9,573 nucleotides of DNA from VRUE01 sp044867645 (GCA_044867645.1 JBIOVI010000052.1:1-9573), one strand, 5' to 3'. Counted from the first letter of the stretch, positions 1-6,843 are shown. Program-made: numbers and translations. Notes: a model not told the origin generated them from the sequence alone.

Positions 1-931
1 CTGGGGCGACGTCGGCCTGCTGCTCTCGATGCCACGCCAGGGGCTCGGCAACTCCGCGATCGCCTCGGTGGCGAGCTACGAGCAGCTGGAGCGCTACGGC
101 GGCAAGTGGGCGGCGATGGCGATCACCGAGCCCGAAGCCGGCTCGGACTCGGCCGCGATCCGCACCACCGCCGAGCTCGACGGCGACGAGTACGTGCTCA
201 ACGGCGAGAAGATCTTCGTCACCTCCGGCGACCGCGCCGACCTGATCGTCGTCTGGGCCACGCTCGACCGCTCGATCGGGCGAGCCGCGATCAAGTCGTT
301 CATCGTCGAGCGCGACAACCCCGGGCTGAAGCTGGACCGGCTCGAGCACAAGCTCGGGATCCGCGCCTCCGACACCGCCAACTTCACCCTGCAGGACTGC
401 CGGGTGCCGAAAGAGGCGCTGCTGGGCAGCCCCGAGGTCAACGTCAAGGAGGGCTTCGCGGGCGCGATGCAGACCTTCGACAACACGCGCCCGCTGGTCG
501 CCGCGATGGCGGTCGGGGTCACGCGCGCGGCGCTCGAAGAGACGCGCACGCGGCTCGCCGAGGCCGGCGTCGAGGTCGACTACTCCACGCCCGCCCTCTC
601 CCAGCACGCCGCTGCGGCGCGCTTCCTGGAGATGGAGGCCGACTACGAGGCCGCCTGGCTGCTGACCCTGCAGGCCGCCTGGATGGCCGACAACGGCAAG
701 CCGAACTCGCTGCAGGCCTCGATGGCGAAGGCCAAGGCCGGCCGCACCTGCGTCGACGTCGCGCTCGGCTGCGTCGAGCTATGCGGCAGCGTCGGCTACG
801 GCGAGAACGAGCTGCTGGAGAAGTGGGCGCGCGACGCCAAGATCCTCGACATCTTCGAGGGCACCCAGCAGATCCAGCTGCTGATCGTCGCCCGCCAGCT
901 GCTCGGCAAGAGCTCCTCGGAACTGCGCTGA
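1..931 (+). CDS. Acyl-CoA dehydrogenase, 5'-truncated by window edge
   Basis: FAD-dependent alpha,beta-dehydrogenation of an acyl-CoA, as in beta-oxidation or related branched-chain and side-chain breakdown; cytosolic. The reading frame is open from base 2 with no start codon required, and about 309 residues are visible, so I estimate that 70-90 N-terminal residues lie outside the window. The family signature AITEPEAGSDS (bases about 120-150) forms part of the FAD/substrate site. It is followed by the middle beta domain (LNGEKIFVTSG) and the C-terminal helical domain. That domain ends in GSVGYGENELLEKWARDAKI and FEGTQQIQ, which match the second family signature and the EGTxQI loop at the flavin; in many members this Glu is the catalytic base. 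The first signature position is Glu rather than the usual Gln and the G-G pair is G-S, both mild changes. The stop is TGA at 929-931, 6 nt before a stem-loop. Family assignment is firm; chain-length specificity cannot be read from the sequence. Confidence 0.95.
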   Translation, partial: WGDVGLLLSMPRQGLGNSAIASVASYEQLERYGGKWAAMAITEPEAGSDSAAIRTTAELDGDEYVLNGEKIFVTSGDRADLIVVWATLDRSIGRAAIKSFIVERDNPGLKLDRLEHKLGIRASDTANFTLQDCRVPKEALLGSPEVNVKEGFAGAMQTFDNTRPLVAAMAVGVTRAALEETRTRLAEAGVEVDYSTPALSQHAAAARFLEMEADYEAAWLLTLQAAWMADNGKPNSLQASMAKAKAGRTCVDVALGCVELCGSVGYGENELLEKWARDAKILDIFEGTQQIQLLIVARQLLGKSSSELR

Positions 932-937
932 TCGATT

Positions 938-980
938 GAGGTTTCGGTTTCCCGCCTATACCGCGGGCAACTGAAACCTC
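938..980. terminator. Stem-loop between convergent genes, probable bidirectional terminator
   Basis: The 17-nt arms 938-954 and 964-980 pair almost completely: 15 Watson-Crick pairs, one G:T at 946/972 and one mismatch at 950/968. The C955-G963 pair closes the stem further, leaving a 7-nt loop. It lies 6 nt after the dehydrogenase stop and 2 nt beyond the stop of the opposing regulator gene, which is where a shared terminator would sit. Neither side has a clear U-tract, so a canonical intrinsic terminator is not proven. The structure itself is read directly from the sequence; the function is inferred. Confidence 0.7.
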
Positions 981-982
981 GC

Positions 983-1657
983 TCAGGCGGCTGCTGGCTC
1001 GGCGACGAAGTCGAGCGCGGCTTGGCGCAGGCGCTCGGGGAGGACGATCGTCGCGCGCAGTTCGTCGAGCGCGCCGCGGTCGCCCTCTATCGCGGGGCTC
1101 CCCTCGAGCGCCTCGCCAGTGACGAAGTGGCCGATGATCTCAGCCGGTTCGCCGCTCAGGGACACGTCGGGGTCTTCGGCTTCGCCGCGGCCGGCGGCGA
1201 TCCAGCCCTCCTCGACCCGCAGCCAGTAATCCTGCCCGCCGCTGTGCAGGCCGATCGTCAGCCGCAGCTCCCTTGGCGGTTGGGCGATGACGCGGATCGC
1301 GTTCGGCAATGAGGTCGGCGCCAGCCTGACGATGTCCTCGACGCGCTCGAAGTTCAGGCCCCAGCGCCCCAGCTCGAGCATCGGCCGCTCCAGCCCCCAG
1401 CCCACCTCGGTCAGCTCGTAGGCGGTGCCGGTCGCCGGAGGACCGAGCTCGCGGCGGCGGACGATGCCATGGCTCTCGAGGTCGCGCAACCGCCTGGTAA
1501 GAACGTCGGTCGGGGCGTTACCGACGTTGCGGACCAGATCGGAGAAGCGCAGCGGGCCCAGCGAGAGCTCGCGCACGATCAGCAGCGACCAGCGCTCGCC
1601 GATCCGGTCGAGCGCGCAGGCGAGGCTGCACGGCTGGTCGTATTCGCGTCGCGGCAT
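983..1657 (-). CDS. HxlR-family winged-helix regulator with SCP2-like C-terminal domain
   Basis: A 224-aa one-component transcriptional regulator. Residues about 8-100 form the HxlR winged helix: the conserved early Cys (C10), GERWSLLIVREL (recognition scaffold), GPLRFSDL, LTRRLRDLESHGIV and the wing ending in YELTEVGWGL. Simple HxlR proteins are about 110-130 aa, so the extra 110-120 residues are a second domain. That part (DYWLRVEEGWIAAGRGEAEDPD, then LSGEPAEIIGHFVTGE) resembles SCP2/sterol-carrier-like domains, which bind hydrophobic ligands in other proteins; this match is by eye. The ATG at 1655-1657 starts right at the usual HxlR N-terminus. No Shine-Dalgarno sequence precedes it, and a TACCAT hexamer lies 6 nt upstream, so the transcript may be leaderless. 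The gene is divergent from the MMPL transporter gene, with a palindrome between them. Autoregulation and control of the transporter are therefore likely, with a lipid or acyl ligand as the candidate signal (inference). Confidence 0.9.
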   Translation of the reverse strand: MPRREYDQPCSLACALDRIGERWSLLIVRELSLGPLRFSDLVRNVGNAPTDVLTRRLRDLESHGIVRRRELGPPATGTAYELTEVGWGLERPMLELGRWGLNFERVEDIVRLAPTSLPNAIRVIAQPPRELRLTIGLHSGGQDYWLRVEEGWIAAGRGEAEDPDVSLSGEPAEIIGHFVTGEALEGSPAIEGDRGALDELRATIVLPERLRQAALDFVAEPAAA

Positions 1658-1663
1658 ACGCCG

Positions 1664-1692
1664 ATGGTACCAGCGTTAATTTGTTATTCAAA
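1664..1692 (-). promoter_or_regulatory. Candidate promoter of the HxlR regulator gene
   Basis: On the minus strand, TTTGAA (1687-1692) and TACCAT (1664-1669) are separated by 17 nt, and the second is preceded by TGG as in extended -10 boxes. Transcription would begin about 7 nt downstream, at or next to the A of the start codon (1657), giving a leaderless mRNA. The -35 lies inside the left arm of the palindrome at 1686-1707, so a bound repressor would block it. This is pattern matching only, with no transcript data. Confidence 0.4.
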
Positions 1693-1707
1693 GTGAGTGC
1701 TTTGAAT
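1686..1707. promoter_or_regulatory. Perfect interrupted palindrome, probable HxlR operator
   Basis: The 8-bp arms ATTCAAAG (1686-1693) and CTTTGAAT (1700-1707) are exact reverse complements around a 6-bp spacer. The element is AT-rich in a very GC-rich region and lies between the divergent regulator and transporter genes. Dimeric winged-helix regulators such as HxlR proteins bind sites of this form, and divergent regulators commonly bind the shared intergenic region. The palindrome is seen directly; its assignment to the neighbouring regulator is inferred from position and symmetry. Confidence 0.6.
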
Positions 1708-1709
1708 TC

Positions 1710-1718
1710 TGGTACGGT
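1710..1718 (+). promoter_or_regulatory. Candidate extended -10 element for the MMPL gene
   Basis: TGGTACGGT matches a TGn-TAnnnT extended -10 box and begins 3 bp after the palindrome. It mirrors the TGGTACCAT box on the opposite strand. Initiation near 1725 would leave a leader of about 45 nt carrying AGGA (1761-1764) before the ATG at 1770. An alternative is TTGAAT (1702-1707) with GATGTA (1726-1731) at 18-nt spacing, which would use the right palindrome arm as its -35. Either promoter would be covered by a protein on the palindrome. This is weak, sequence-only evidence. Confidence 0.35.
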
Positions 1719-1769
1719 TCCGCGCGATGTAGATCTCACCTCTCGTCCCCCTCGCCCGTTAGGACCCCG

Positions 1770-3944
1770 ATGAACCGAGTCGCCGACCTGACCTGGAAGC
1801 ACCCGAAGCTCGTCCTCGCCGCCGTCGCGCTCTTCGTCGTCGTCGCCGGCGTAGCCGGGAAAGACGTCGAGAGCCACCTCAAGGCGGCCGGATTCGCCGA
1901 CAGCGCCTCGGAGAGCGAGCGGGCGACGGTCCTCCTCCGCGACTCGCTCGGCTACAACCCGAACCCGGCGATCGTTCTGGTCATCCGCGCGCCGGACGGT
2001 GGCCCACTCGACTTGACCGACCCCTCGGTGCGACGCGAAGCGGACCGCCTCAGCCGCGGCATGGCGCAGGCCGAGTACGTCGGCCGGGTCGTCAACCCAT
2101 TGCGCAATCCCCGCGCGGGAGCGAAGCTGATCGCGCGCGACGGCGAATCGCTGGCGATCGCCGGTTACCTCTCGACGCCGGACATCGAGGACGCTGGCGG
2201 CATCGCCGCCGAAGAAGTCGAACCCCTGGTCGCCTCCAGTCGCTTCAACGTGCAGATGGGCGGCTTCGCGCCGGGCTTCAACGAGACCAACGATCAGACC
2301 CGCAAGGACCTGACCAAAGCCGAGCTGATCGCCTTCCCGATCCTGGCCCTCTTGCTGCTCTTTGTCTTCCGCGGCGTCATCGCAGCCTCGATCCCACTAC
2401 TGATCGGCGTCGTCTCGATCGTCGGCACCCTGTTCGTGCTGCGGATCATGTCGAGCTTCACCGACACCTCCCTTTTCGCCCTCAACATCGCCACCGGGAT
2501 GAGCCTCGGTCTGGCGGTCGACTACGCGTTGCTTCTCGTCTCGCGTTACCGCGAGGAGATAGGGCGCGACGGTGCGTCGCGGGAGGCGCACCGTCGCACC
2601 GTTCAGACGGCGGGCCGCACGGCGGTCTTCTCCGGCCTCACCGTCGCCGCGGCGCTGGCCGCGCTGATCGTCATGCCGCAACGCTTCCTCTACTCGATGG
2701 CAGTCGCCGGCGCCTCGGTAGCGGTGCTCTCCTCCCTGATCGCGATCCTGGTCGTGCCCTCGCTGCTGGCGCTGCTGGGACCGCGCATCGACGCGCTCTC
2801 GATCCGCCGCGGGCCGGCGGTGTCCGATACCTCCGACGGGTGGTACCGCCTGGCCCGGGGCGTGATGCGCCGTCCAGTGGCTGTCGCGCTCGCCAGCTCG
2901 GCGCTTCTGCTGGCCGCCGCAGCGCCGCTGCTATGGACGACGCTCACCGGCCCCAGCTCCGAGGCCGTGCCACCGGGCCAACCCTCCTACGACGCCTACC
3001 AATACCTCGATGCCCACTATCCGAGGGACGTCACCGAAGCGGTCACCGTCACCGTCGACGGGCGCGCGACCAATGCGCAGCTGGCCCAATTCCAGCGCCA
3101 GATAGAAGCCGTCGACGGGGTCGCCGGCGGTGCTCCCTTCGTCCGCGCTTCCAGAGAGGTCGCCTTCGCCAACTTCGCCCCCTCCGAACAGGCACTCCAC
3201 GCCGGCTCCCAGGACGCGGTCCACGGCATCCGCGATCTGACGCCACCCGGCGCTTCCGCCGCCCTCGTCTCCGGCAACACGGCCGGCTTCATCGACCAGA
3301 AGCAGAGCCTGATCGATCATGCGCCGCTGGTGGTCGGGATCATCGCCTTGACCACGCTCGCCCTGCTCTTCCTGCTCACCGGCTCGGTGCTGCTGCCGAT
3401 CAAGACGCTGGTGATGAACTCGCTGACCCTCGGGGCGACCCTGGGCATCCTCGTCCTCGCCTTCCAGGAGGGATGGCTCGAGGGCGTCCTCGACTACACC
3501 GGCCCCAACGCGATCGAGGTCACCAGTCTGGTCTTCCTCTTCGCCGTCATCTTCGGCCTCGCCACCGACTACGCCGTGCTCGTCATGGCGCGGATCAAAG
3601 AACGCCACGACCTCGGCGACAGCAACGAGGAGGCGATAGCGACCGGGATCGGTCGCACCGGCCGCGTGATCACCGCGGCGGCGCTGGCGATAGCCGTCGT
3701 CTTCCTCGCTTTCGGCGTCAGCAGCGTCTTCTTCGTCAAGCAGATCGCGATCGGGATGGCGGTCGGGGTGATGATCGACGCGACGATCGTCCGCGCCCTG
3801 CTCGTACCCTCGCTGATGCGCCTCCTCGGCGAATGGAACTGGTGGGCGCCAAAGCCCCTTCGCCGCGTCCAGCAGCGCTTCGGCTTCTCGGAGGCGGAGC
3901 CGGTCGACGCCGGTCCCACGCGTCCCGCCACCGAATCGCCCTAA
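1770..3944 (+). CDS. MMPL/RND-family transporter
   Basis: A 724-aa inner-membrane transporter of the MMPL branch of the RND superfamily. Family members move lipids, glycolipids or other hydrophobic compounds using the proton gradient. The layout is the typical duplicated one. TM1 is at about 13-29 and a first periplasmic domain at about 33-180. A five-helix block follows at about 185-337, then TM7 at about 369-390, a second periplasmic domain at about 393-515 and a last helix block at about 519-685. Asp-Tyr pairs sit at 251-252 (LAVDYALLL) and 600-601 (LATDYAVLV), in the helices equivalent to TM4 and TM10. These match the proton-relay Asp-Tyr pairs known in mycobacterial MmpL3, so the pump looks functional. 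The C-terminal tail after about 690 is short and polar. AGGA lies 5 nt before the ATG and supports the start. The acyl-CoA synthetase gene follows 41 bp downstream. The substrate cannot be told from sequence; the neighbours suggest a fatty-acyl or lipid compound. Confidence 0.93.
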   Translation: MNRVADLTWKHPKLVLAAVALFVVVAGVAGKDVESHLKAAGFADSASESERATVLLRDSLGYNPNPAIVLVIRAPDGGPLDLTDPSVRREADRLSRGMAQAEYVGRVVNPLRNPRAGAKLIARDGESLAIAGYLSTPDIEDAGGIAAEEVEPLVASSRFNVQMGGFAPGFNETNDQTRKDLTKAELIAFPILALLLLFVFRGVIAASIPLLIGVVSIVGTLFVLRIMSSFTDTSLFALNIATGMSLGLAVDYALLLVSRYREEIGRDGASREAHRRTVQTAGRTAVFSGLTVAAALAALIVMPQRFLYSMAVAGASVAVLSSLIAILVVPSLLALLGPRIDALSIRRGPAVSDTSDGWYRLARGVMRRPVAVALASSALLLAAAAPLLWTTLTGPSSEAVPPGQPSYDAYQYLDAHYPRDVTEAVTVTVDGRATNAQLAQFQRQIEAVDGVAGGAPFVRASREVAFANFAPSEQALHAGSQDAVHGIRDLTPPGASAALVSGNTAGFIDQKQSLIDHAPLVVGIIALTTLALLFLLTGSVLLPIKTLVMNSLTLGATLGILVLAFQEGWLEGVLDYTGPNAIEVTSLVFLFAVIFGLATDYAVLVMARIKERHDLGDSNEEAIATGIGRTGRVITAAALAIAVVFLAFGVSSVFFVKQIAIGMAVGVMIDATIVRALLVPSLMRLLGEWNWWAPKPLRRVQQRFGFSEAEPVDAGPTRPATESP

Positions 3945-3968
3945 CACGCCGCCGACGACCAGTCCGTT

Positions 3969-3983
3969 GCGGCAGACTGCCGC
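3969..3983. repeat. 15-bp perfect inverted repeat just before the acyl-CoA synthetase start
   Basis: GCGGCAG (3969-3975) and CTGCCGC (3977-3983) are exact reverse complements around A3976. The element ends 2 nt before the GTG start at 3986, where a ribosome-binding site would normally be, and no clear Shine-Dalgarno sequence is present. As RNA it could form a 6-bp hairpin with a 3-nt loop next to the start codon. It could be a translational control hairpin, a protein site or chance in GC-rich DNA. Confidence 0.45.
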
Positions 3984-3985
3984 GC

Positions 3986-5431
3986 GTGAACTTCATCGAG
4001 GAAGTGGTCGAAGGCTTCCCGGCGGCGCGGCCGGCGCTGATCGAGGTCGATGCCGGGGGCGAGCGCCGGGTTCACCACTTCGGTGAGCTGTTCGCTCGCT
4101 CCGCCGGGCTGTCCGGCGCCTTCGCCGCCCACGGGGTAGCGCGCGGCGATGTGGTGATGACCCTGGTCGGGAGTCGGGTCGAGTGGGTTCTGACGCTGCT
4201 CGCCTGTTGGCGGATGGGCGCCGTCGCCTTGCCCTGCAATCCCCAGCTCCGCCGTAAGGACCTGACGCTGCGCGCGAGTGCCGCCGGCCCAAAGCTGGCG
4301 ATTGGCGAGTCGCGCTATCTGGGCGAGCTGCCGGACGGCATCCCTTACATGGACATGGACGACCTCGCGGCCGTCTTCGACGAGGACCGGCCCCAGGAGA
4401 CGCCGGCGCCGCTCGAGCGCCTCGACCCCTCCGACCCGGCGGCGATCGTCTTCACCTCGGGCACCACCGGCGAGCCGCGCGGCGTCGTCTACCCGCAGCG
4501 CTACCTGGCCGGACAGCGGCTGCAGGCGGAGCACTGGTTCGGCGCCCGCCAGGGCGAGGTCGCCTGGTGCACGGCGGCGCCCGGCTGGTCGAAGTCGACC
4601 CGCAATGCCTTCGTTGCCCCCTGGCTGGGAGGCGCGGTGGCCGTCCTACACGACGGTCGCTTCGATCCGGCCGGGCGACTGCGGCTTTGCGAGGAATTGG
4701 GGGTGAACGTCCTTTGCCAGGCGCCGACCGAGTACCGGATGCTCGCCAAACGGGCCGAGCTGTCGCCGGTCGCGTCGCTGCGGCGACTGGTCTCGGCCGG
4801 CGAGCCGATCGAGCCGGAGACAATTCGCCACTTCCGCCGGCACCTCGGCCTGGCGATCGGCGACGGCTATGGCCAGACCGAGACCGGTCCGGTGAGCGGC
4901 ATGCGCCCCGGCGAGGACGACCCGGCTCGAGACGGCTCGATGGGCAGGCCGCTTCCCGGGATCGAGACTCGCGTAGTCGAGAACGAGCTGCAGATCAAGG
5001 CGTCCACCTCCCCCACCTTCTTCGTCCGCTACCTCGACGGCGGGACCTTTGAAGACGAGTGGTGGCCGACCGGCGACCAGGTGCGACAGGACGAGGACGG
5101 CTACCTCTGGTTCGAGGGCCGGGCCGACGACCTGATCCTCTCCTCCGGCTACCGGATCGGCCCCTTCGAGGTCGAGTCGGCGCTGGTCTCCCATCCGGCC
5201 GTCGCCGAGGCGGCGGCGGTCGCCGCACCGGATCCCGATCGTGGCGCGATCGTGCGTGCGATCGTCGTCCTCCACGACGGCGCTTCGCCTTCCGAGGAGC
5301 TCGCCGGCGAGCTCCAGGAGCACGTCAAAGCGCAGACCGCTCCCTACAAGTACCCGCGCCTCGTCGAGTTCGCCGACGAGCTGCCGAAGACGACGAGCGG
5401 CAAGATCAAACGCGCCGAGCTACGCGGCTAA
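3986..5431 (+). CDS. AMP-dependent acyl-CoA synthetase (ANL superfamily)
   Basis: A 481-aa enzyme that activates a carboxylic acid with ATP to an acyl-adenylate and then to the CoA thioester; cytosolic. The core motifs are present in order. The P-loop TSGTTGEPRG is at 157-166 and YGQTETG at 295-301. TGD at 362-364 contains the ribose-contacting Asp. The hinge region is EGRADDLILSSGYRIGPFEVE, whose Asp lies near 381. The C-terminal PKTTSGKIKR at 467-476 places the adenylation Lys at K473. The C-terminal style resembles medium-chain (ACSM-like) synthetases, but the protein is shorter than their usual 530-570 aa, mainly at the N-terminus. The frame is open far upstream, but that part only shadows the transporter gene. 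GTG at 3986 gives a natural N-terminus (VNFIEEVVEGFPAARP) 41 bp after the transporter stop. It is probably cotranscribed with the transporter, suggesting activation of a substrate related to the transported lipid (inference). The TAA stop overlaps the stop of the opposing gene. Confidence 0.9.
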   Translation: MNFIEEVVEGFPAARPALIEVDAGGERRVHHFGELFARSAGLSGAFAAHGVARGDVVMTLVGSRVEWVLTLLACWRMGAVALPCNPQLRRKDLTLRASAAGPKLAIGESRYLGELPDGIPYMDMDDLAAVFDEDRPQETPAPLERLDPSDPAAIVFTSGTTGEPRGVVYPQRYLAGQRLQAEHWFGARQGEVAWCTAAPGWSKSTRNAFVAPWLGGAVAVLHDGRFDPAGRLRLCEELGVNVLCQAPTEYRMLAKRAELSPVASLRRLVSAGEPIEPETIRHFRRHLGLAIGDGYGQTETGPVSGMRPGEDDPARDGSMGRPLPGIETRVVENELQIKASTSPTFFVRYLDGGTFEDEWWPTGDQVRQDEDGYLWFEGRADDLILSSGYRIGPFEVESALVSHPAVAEAAAVAAPDPDRGAIVRAIVVLHDGASPSEELAGELQEHVKAQTAPYKYPRLVEFADELPKTTSGKIKRAELRG

Positions 5432-6843
5432 GCGGTCTCGGCGAACGCCTCGTCCAGCCCGACCGGGCGGCCGAGGTGAAAGCCCTGGGCCATGTCGACG
5501 CCGTACTCGCGCAGAAGCTCGGTCGTCTGGTCGTCTTGGACGTACTCCGCAATCGTCGTCTTGCCGAGGCCGCGGGCGATCTGGACGATCGCCTTGACCG
5601 TGAGCTGGTCGGCGTCGCTGCGGGGCATGTCGCGCACGAACGCCCCGTCGATCTTGATCAGGTCGAAGGGGATCCGCTTCAAGTAGTGGAAGGGGCCGAA
5701 GCCGGCGCCGTAGTCGTCGATGGCGACCTGGCAGCCGAACTCCGTGAGGCGGTCGGCGAAGCCGGCGGCCGCGTCGTAGTCGTAGACGTTCCCGGTCTCG
5801 GTGATCTCGAAGGTGCAGCTGGAGGGGTCGGCGCCGCCTTCGTCGAGGCGCCGTTCGATGAACTCGAGCACCGAGACATCGGTCAGCGAGGCGCCTGAGA
5901 GATTGACGTGCAGCGACAGCGGCGATCCCTGGCGCTCCCGCTCGACGAGCAGCTCCAGCGCCTGCCCAACCACCCAGCGATCGAGCTCCTGGACCATGCC
6001 GGAGCGCTCCGCGGCCTCGATGAACGAGGCCGCGGGCAACAGCTCGCCCTCCTCGGTCGTCATGCGCAGCAGCAGCTCGTAGCGCTCGATCCCGCCCGAG
6101 GCAAGGTTGCGAATCGGCTGGGTATGGAGGCTGAGGCGGTCGCCGGTGAGCGCGTCACGGATCCTTGCGGCGGTGGTCTGCCGACGCTCCGGCTCGCGGT
6201 GTGGCTCGCACGGATCGCTGAAGAGCGCAACCTGGTTACGCCCTTCTTCCTTCGCCCGGTACATGGCCTGGTCGGCGGCGACCAGCACCGCTTCGGAGCC
6301 GATTCCTTTCTCGCCGCCGAACATCGTGATGCCGACGCTGATCGTCGCCGGGTCAGAGTCAGAGGTTGGCTGGACGCTGTCGGCCACCTGCCCTCGCAAG
6401 GCTTCGCCGAGCTGCAGCGCTCCCTCGACGTCGGTCTGGGGCACGAGGATCGCGAACTCGTCGCCGGAAAGCCGGGCGACGATGTCGGTGGCGCGAACCC
6501 GTTCGCGCATCACCCCCGCCACCTGGCGGATCAGGTTGTCGCCGGCGTGGTGGCCGAGCGTGTCGTTGATCCCCTTGAGCCCGTCGATGTCGATGATCAT
6601 CACCGCGCCGCGGCCGCCGTAGCGGGCGCTGAAGGAGACGTACTGGTCCAGCTCGGCGCGGAAGCGGCGGCGGTCGAGCAGGCCGGTGAGCGAGTCGTGG
6701 TCGGCCAGGTAACGCAGCTCGGCCTCGGTCCGCTCGGCGCGCCGCAGCGCCGCGAGGACCACCTGGCGATCTTCCGCGTCGAGCTTCTCCAGCACAGCTT
6801 CGATCGCCGGCTCGCCCTGAGCCAATAGTCGTTCGCTCGTCAC
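5428..6843 (-). CDS. GGDEF-EAL cyclic-di-GMP protein (dual cyclase/phosphodiesterase domains)
   Basis: A 471-aa soluble protein with no membrane segment and no obvious sensor domain. A 40-residue charged helical N-terminus leads into a GGDEF domain (about 45-208) and an EAL domain (about 222-465). The GGDEF domain has DSLTGLLDRRRF, metal-ligand D85 (IIDIDG), N93 and D94, GHHAGD at 97-102, and SGDEF at 126-130 in place of GGDEF. The inhibitory RxxD site is kept as RATD (117-120), exactly five residues before SGDEF. In the EAL domain the signature reads ELL (256-258), but the usual metal-site and catalytic residues are all there: E256, N314, E346, E349, D376, D377, K397, E433 and Q453. Both activities are therefore possible, making and degrading c-di-GMP. 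The start is GTG at 6841-6843; no ATG, GTG or TTG lies between it and an upstream in-frame stop. No good ribosome site is seen. The TAG stop overlaps the acyl-CoA synthetase stop. Confidence 0.93.
   Translation of the reverse strand: MTSERLLAQGEPAIEAVLEKLDAEDRQVVLAALRRAERTEAELRYLADHDSLTGLLDRRRFRAELDQYVSFSARYGGRGAVMIIDIDGLKGINDTLGHHAGDNLIRQVAGVMRERVRATDIVARLSGDEFAILVPQTDVEGALQLGEALRGQVADSVQPTSDSDPATISVGITMFGGEKGIGSEAVLVAADQAMYRAKEEGRNQVALFSDPCEPHREPERRQTTAARIRDALTGDRLSLHTQPIRNLASGGIERYELLLRMTTEEGELLPAASFIEAAERSGMVQELDRWVVGQALELLVERERQGSPLSLHVNLSGASLTDVSVLEFIERRLDEGGADPSSCTFEITETGNVYDYDAAAGFADRLTEFGCQVAIDDYGAGFGPFHYLKRIPFDLIKIDGAFVRDMPRSDADQLTVKAIVQIARGLGKTTIAEYVQDDQTTELLREYGVDMAQGFHLGRPVGLDEAFAETA

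Noticed and set aside
106..939. 277-codon open frame inside the acyl-CoA dehydrogenase gene
   Set aside because: Arg/Gly-rich shadow translation in a gene whose own frame has complete family motifs.
1665..1672. 8-bp palindrome TGGTACCA
   Set aside because: Better explained as part of the TGG-TACCAT promoter element than as a separate operator.
2931..3947. 338-codon antisense open frame across the transporter gene
   Set aside because: Asp/Gly/Glu/Arg-rich low-complexity shadow translation typical of GC-rich coding DNA; no domain recognisable.
2840..3985. Long open stretch in frame upstream of the acyl-CoA synthetase, as if it were an 863-aa fusion
   Set aside because: It overlaps the transporter gene in another frame and its translation is an Arg/Pro-rich shadow without domains; the enzyme begins naturally at GTG 3986.
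4646..5323. Antisense open frame within the acyl-CoA synthetase gene
   Set aside because: Overlaps the catalytic motifs of the real gene and has shadow composition.
5908..6828. 306-codon open frame antisense to the GGDEF-EAL gene
   Set aside because: The minus strand encodes clear GGDEF and EAL domains; the plus frame has no recognisable domain.
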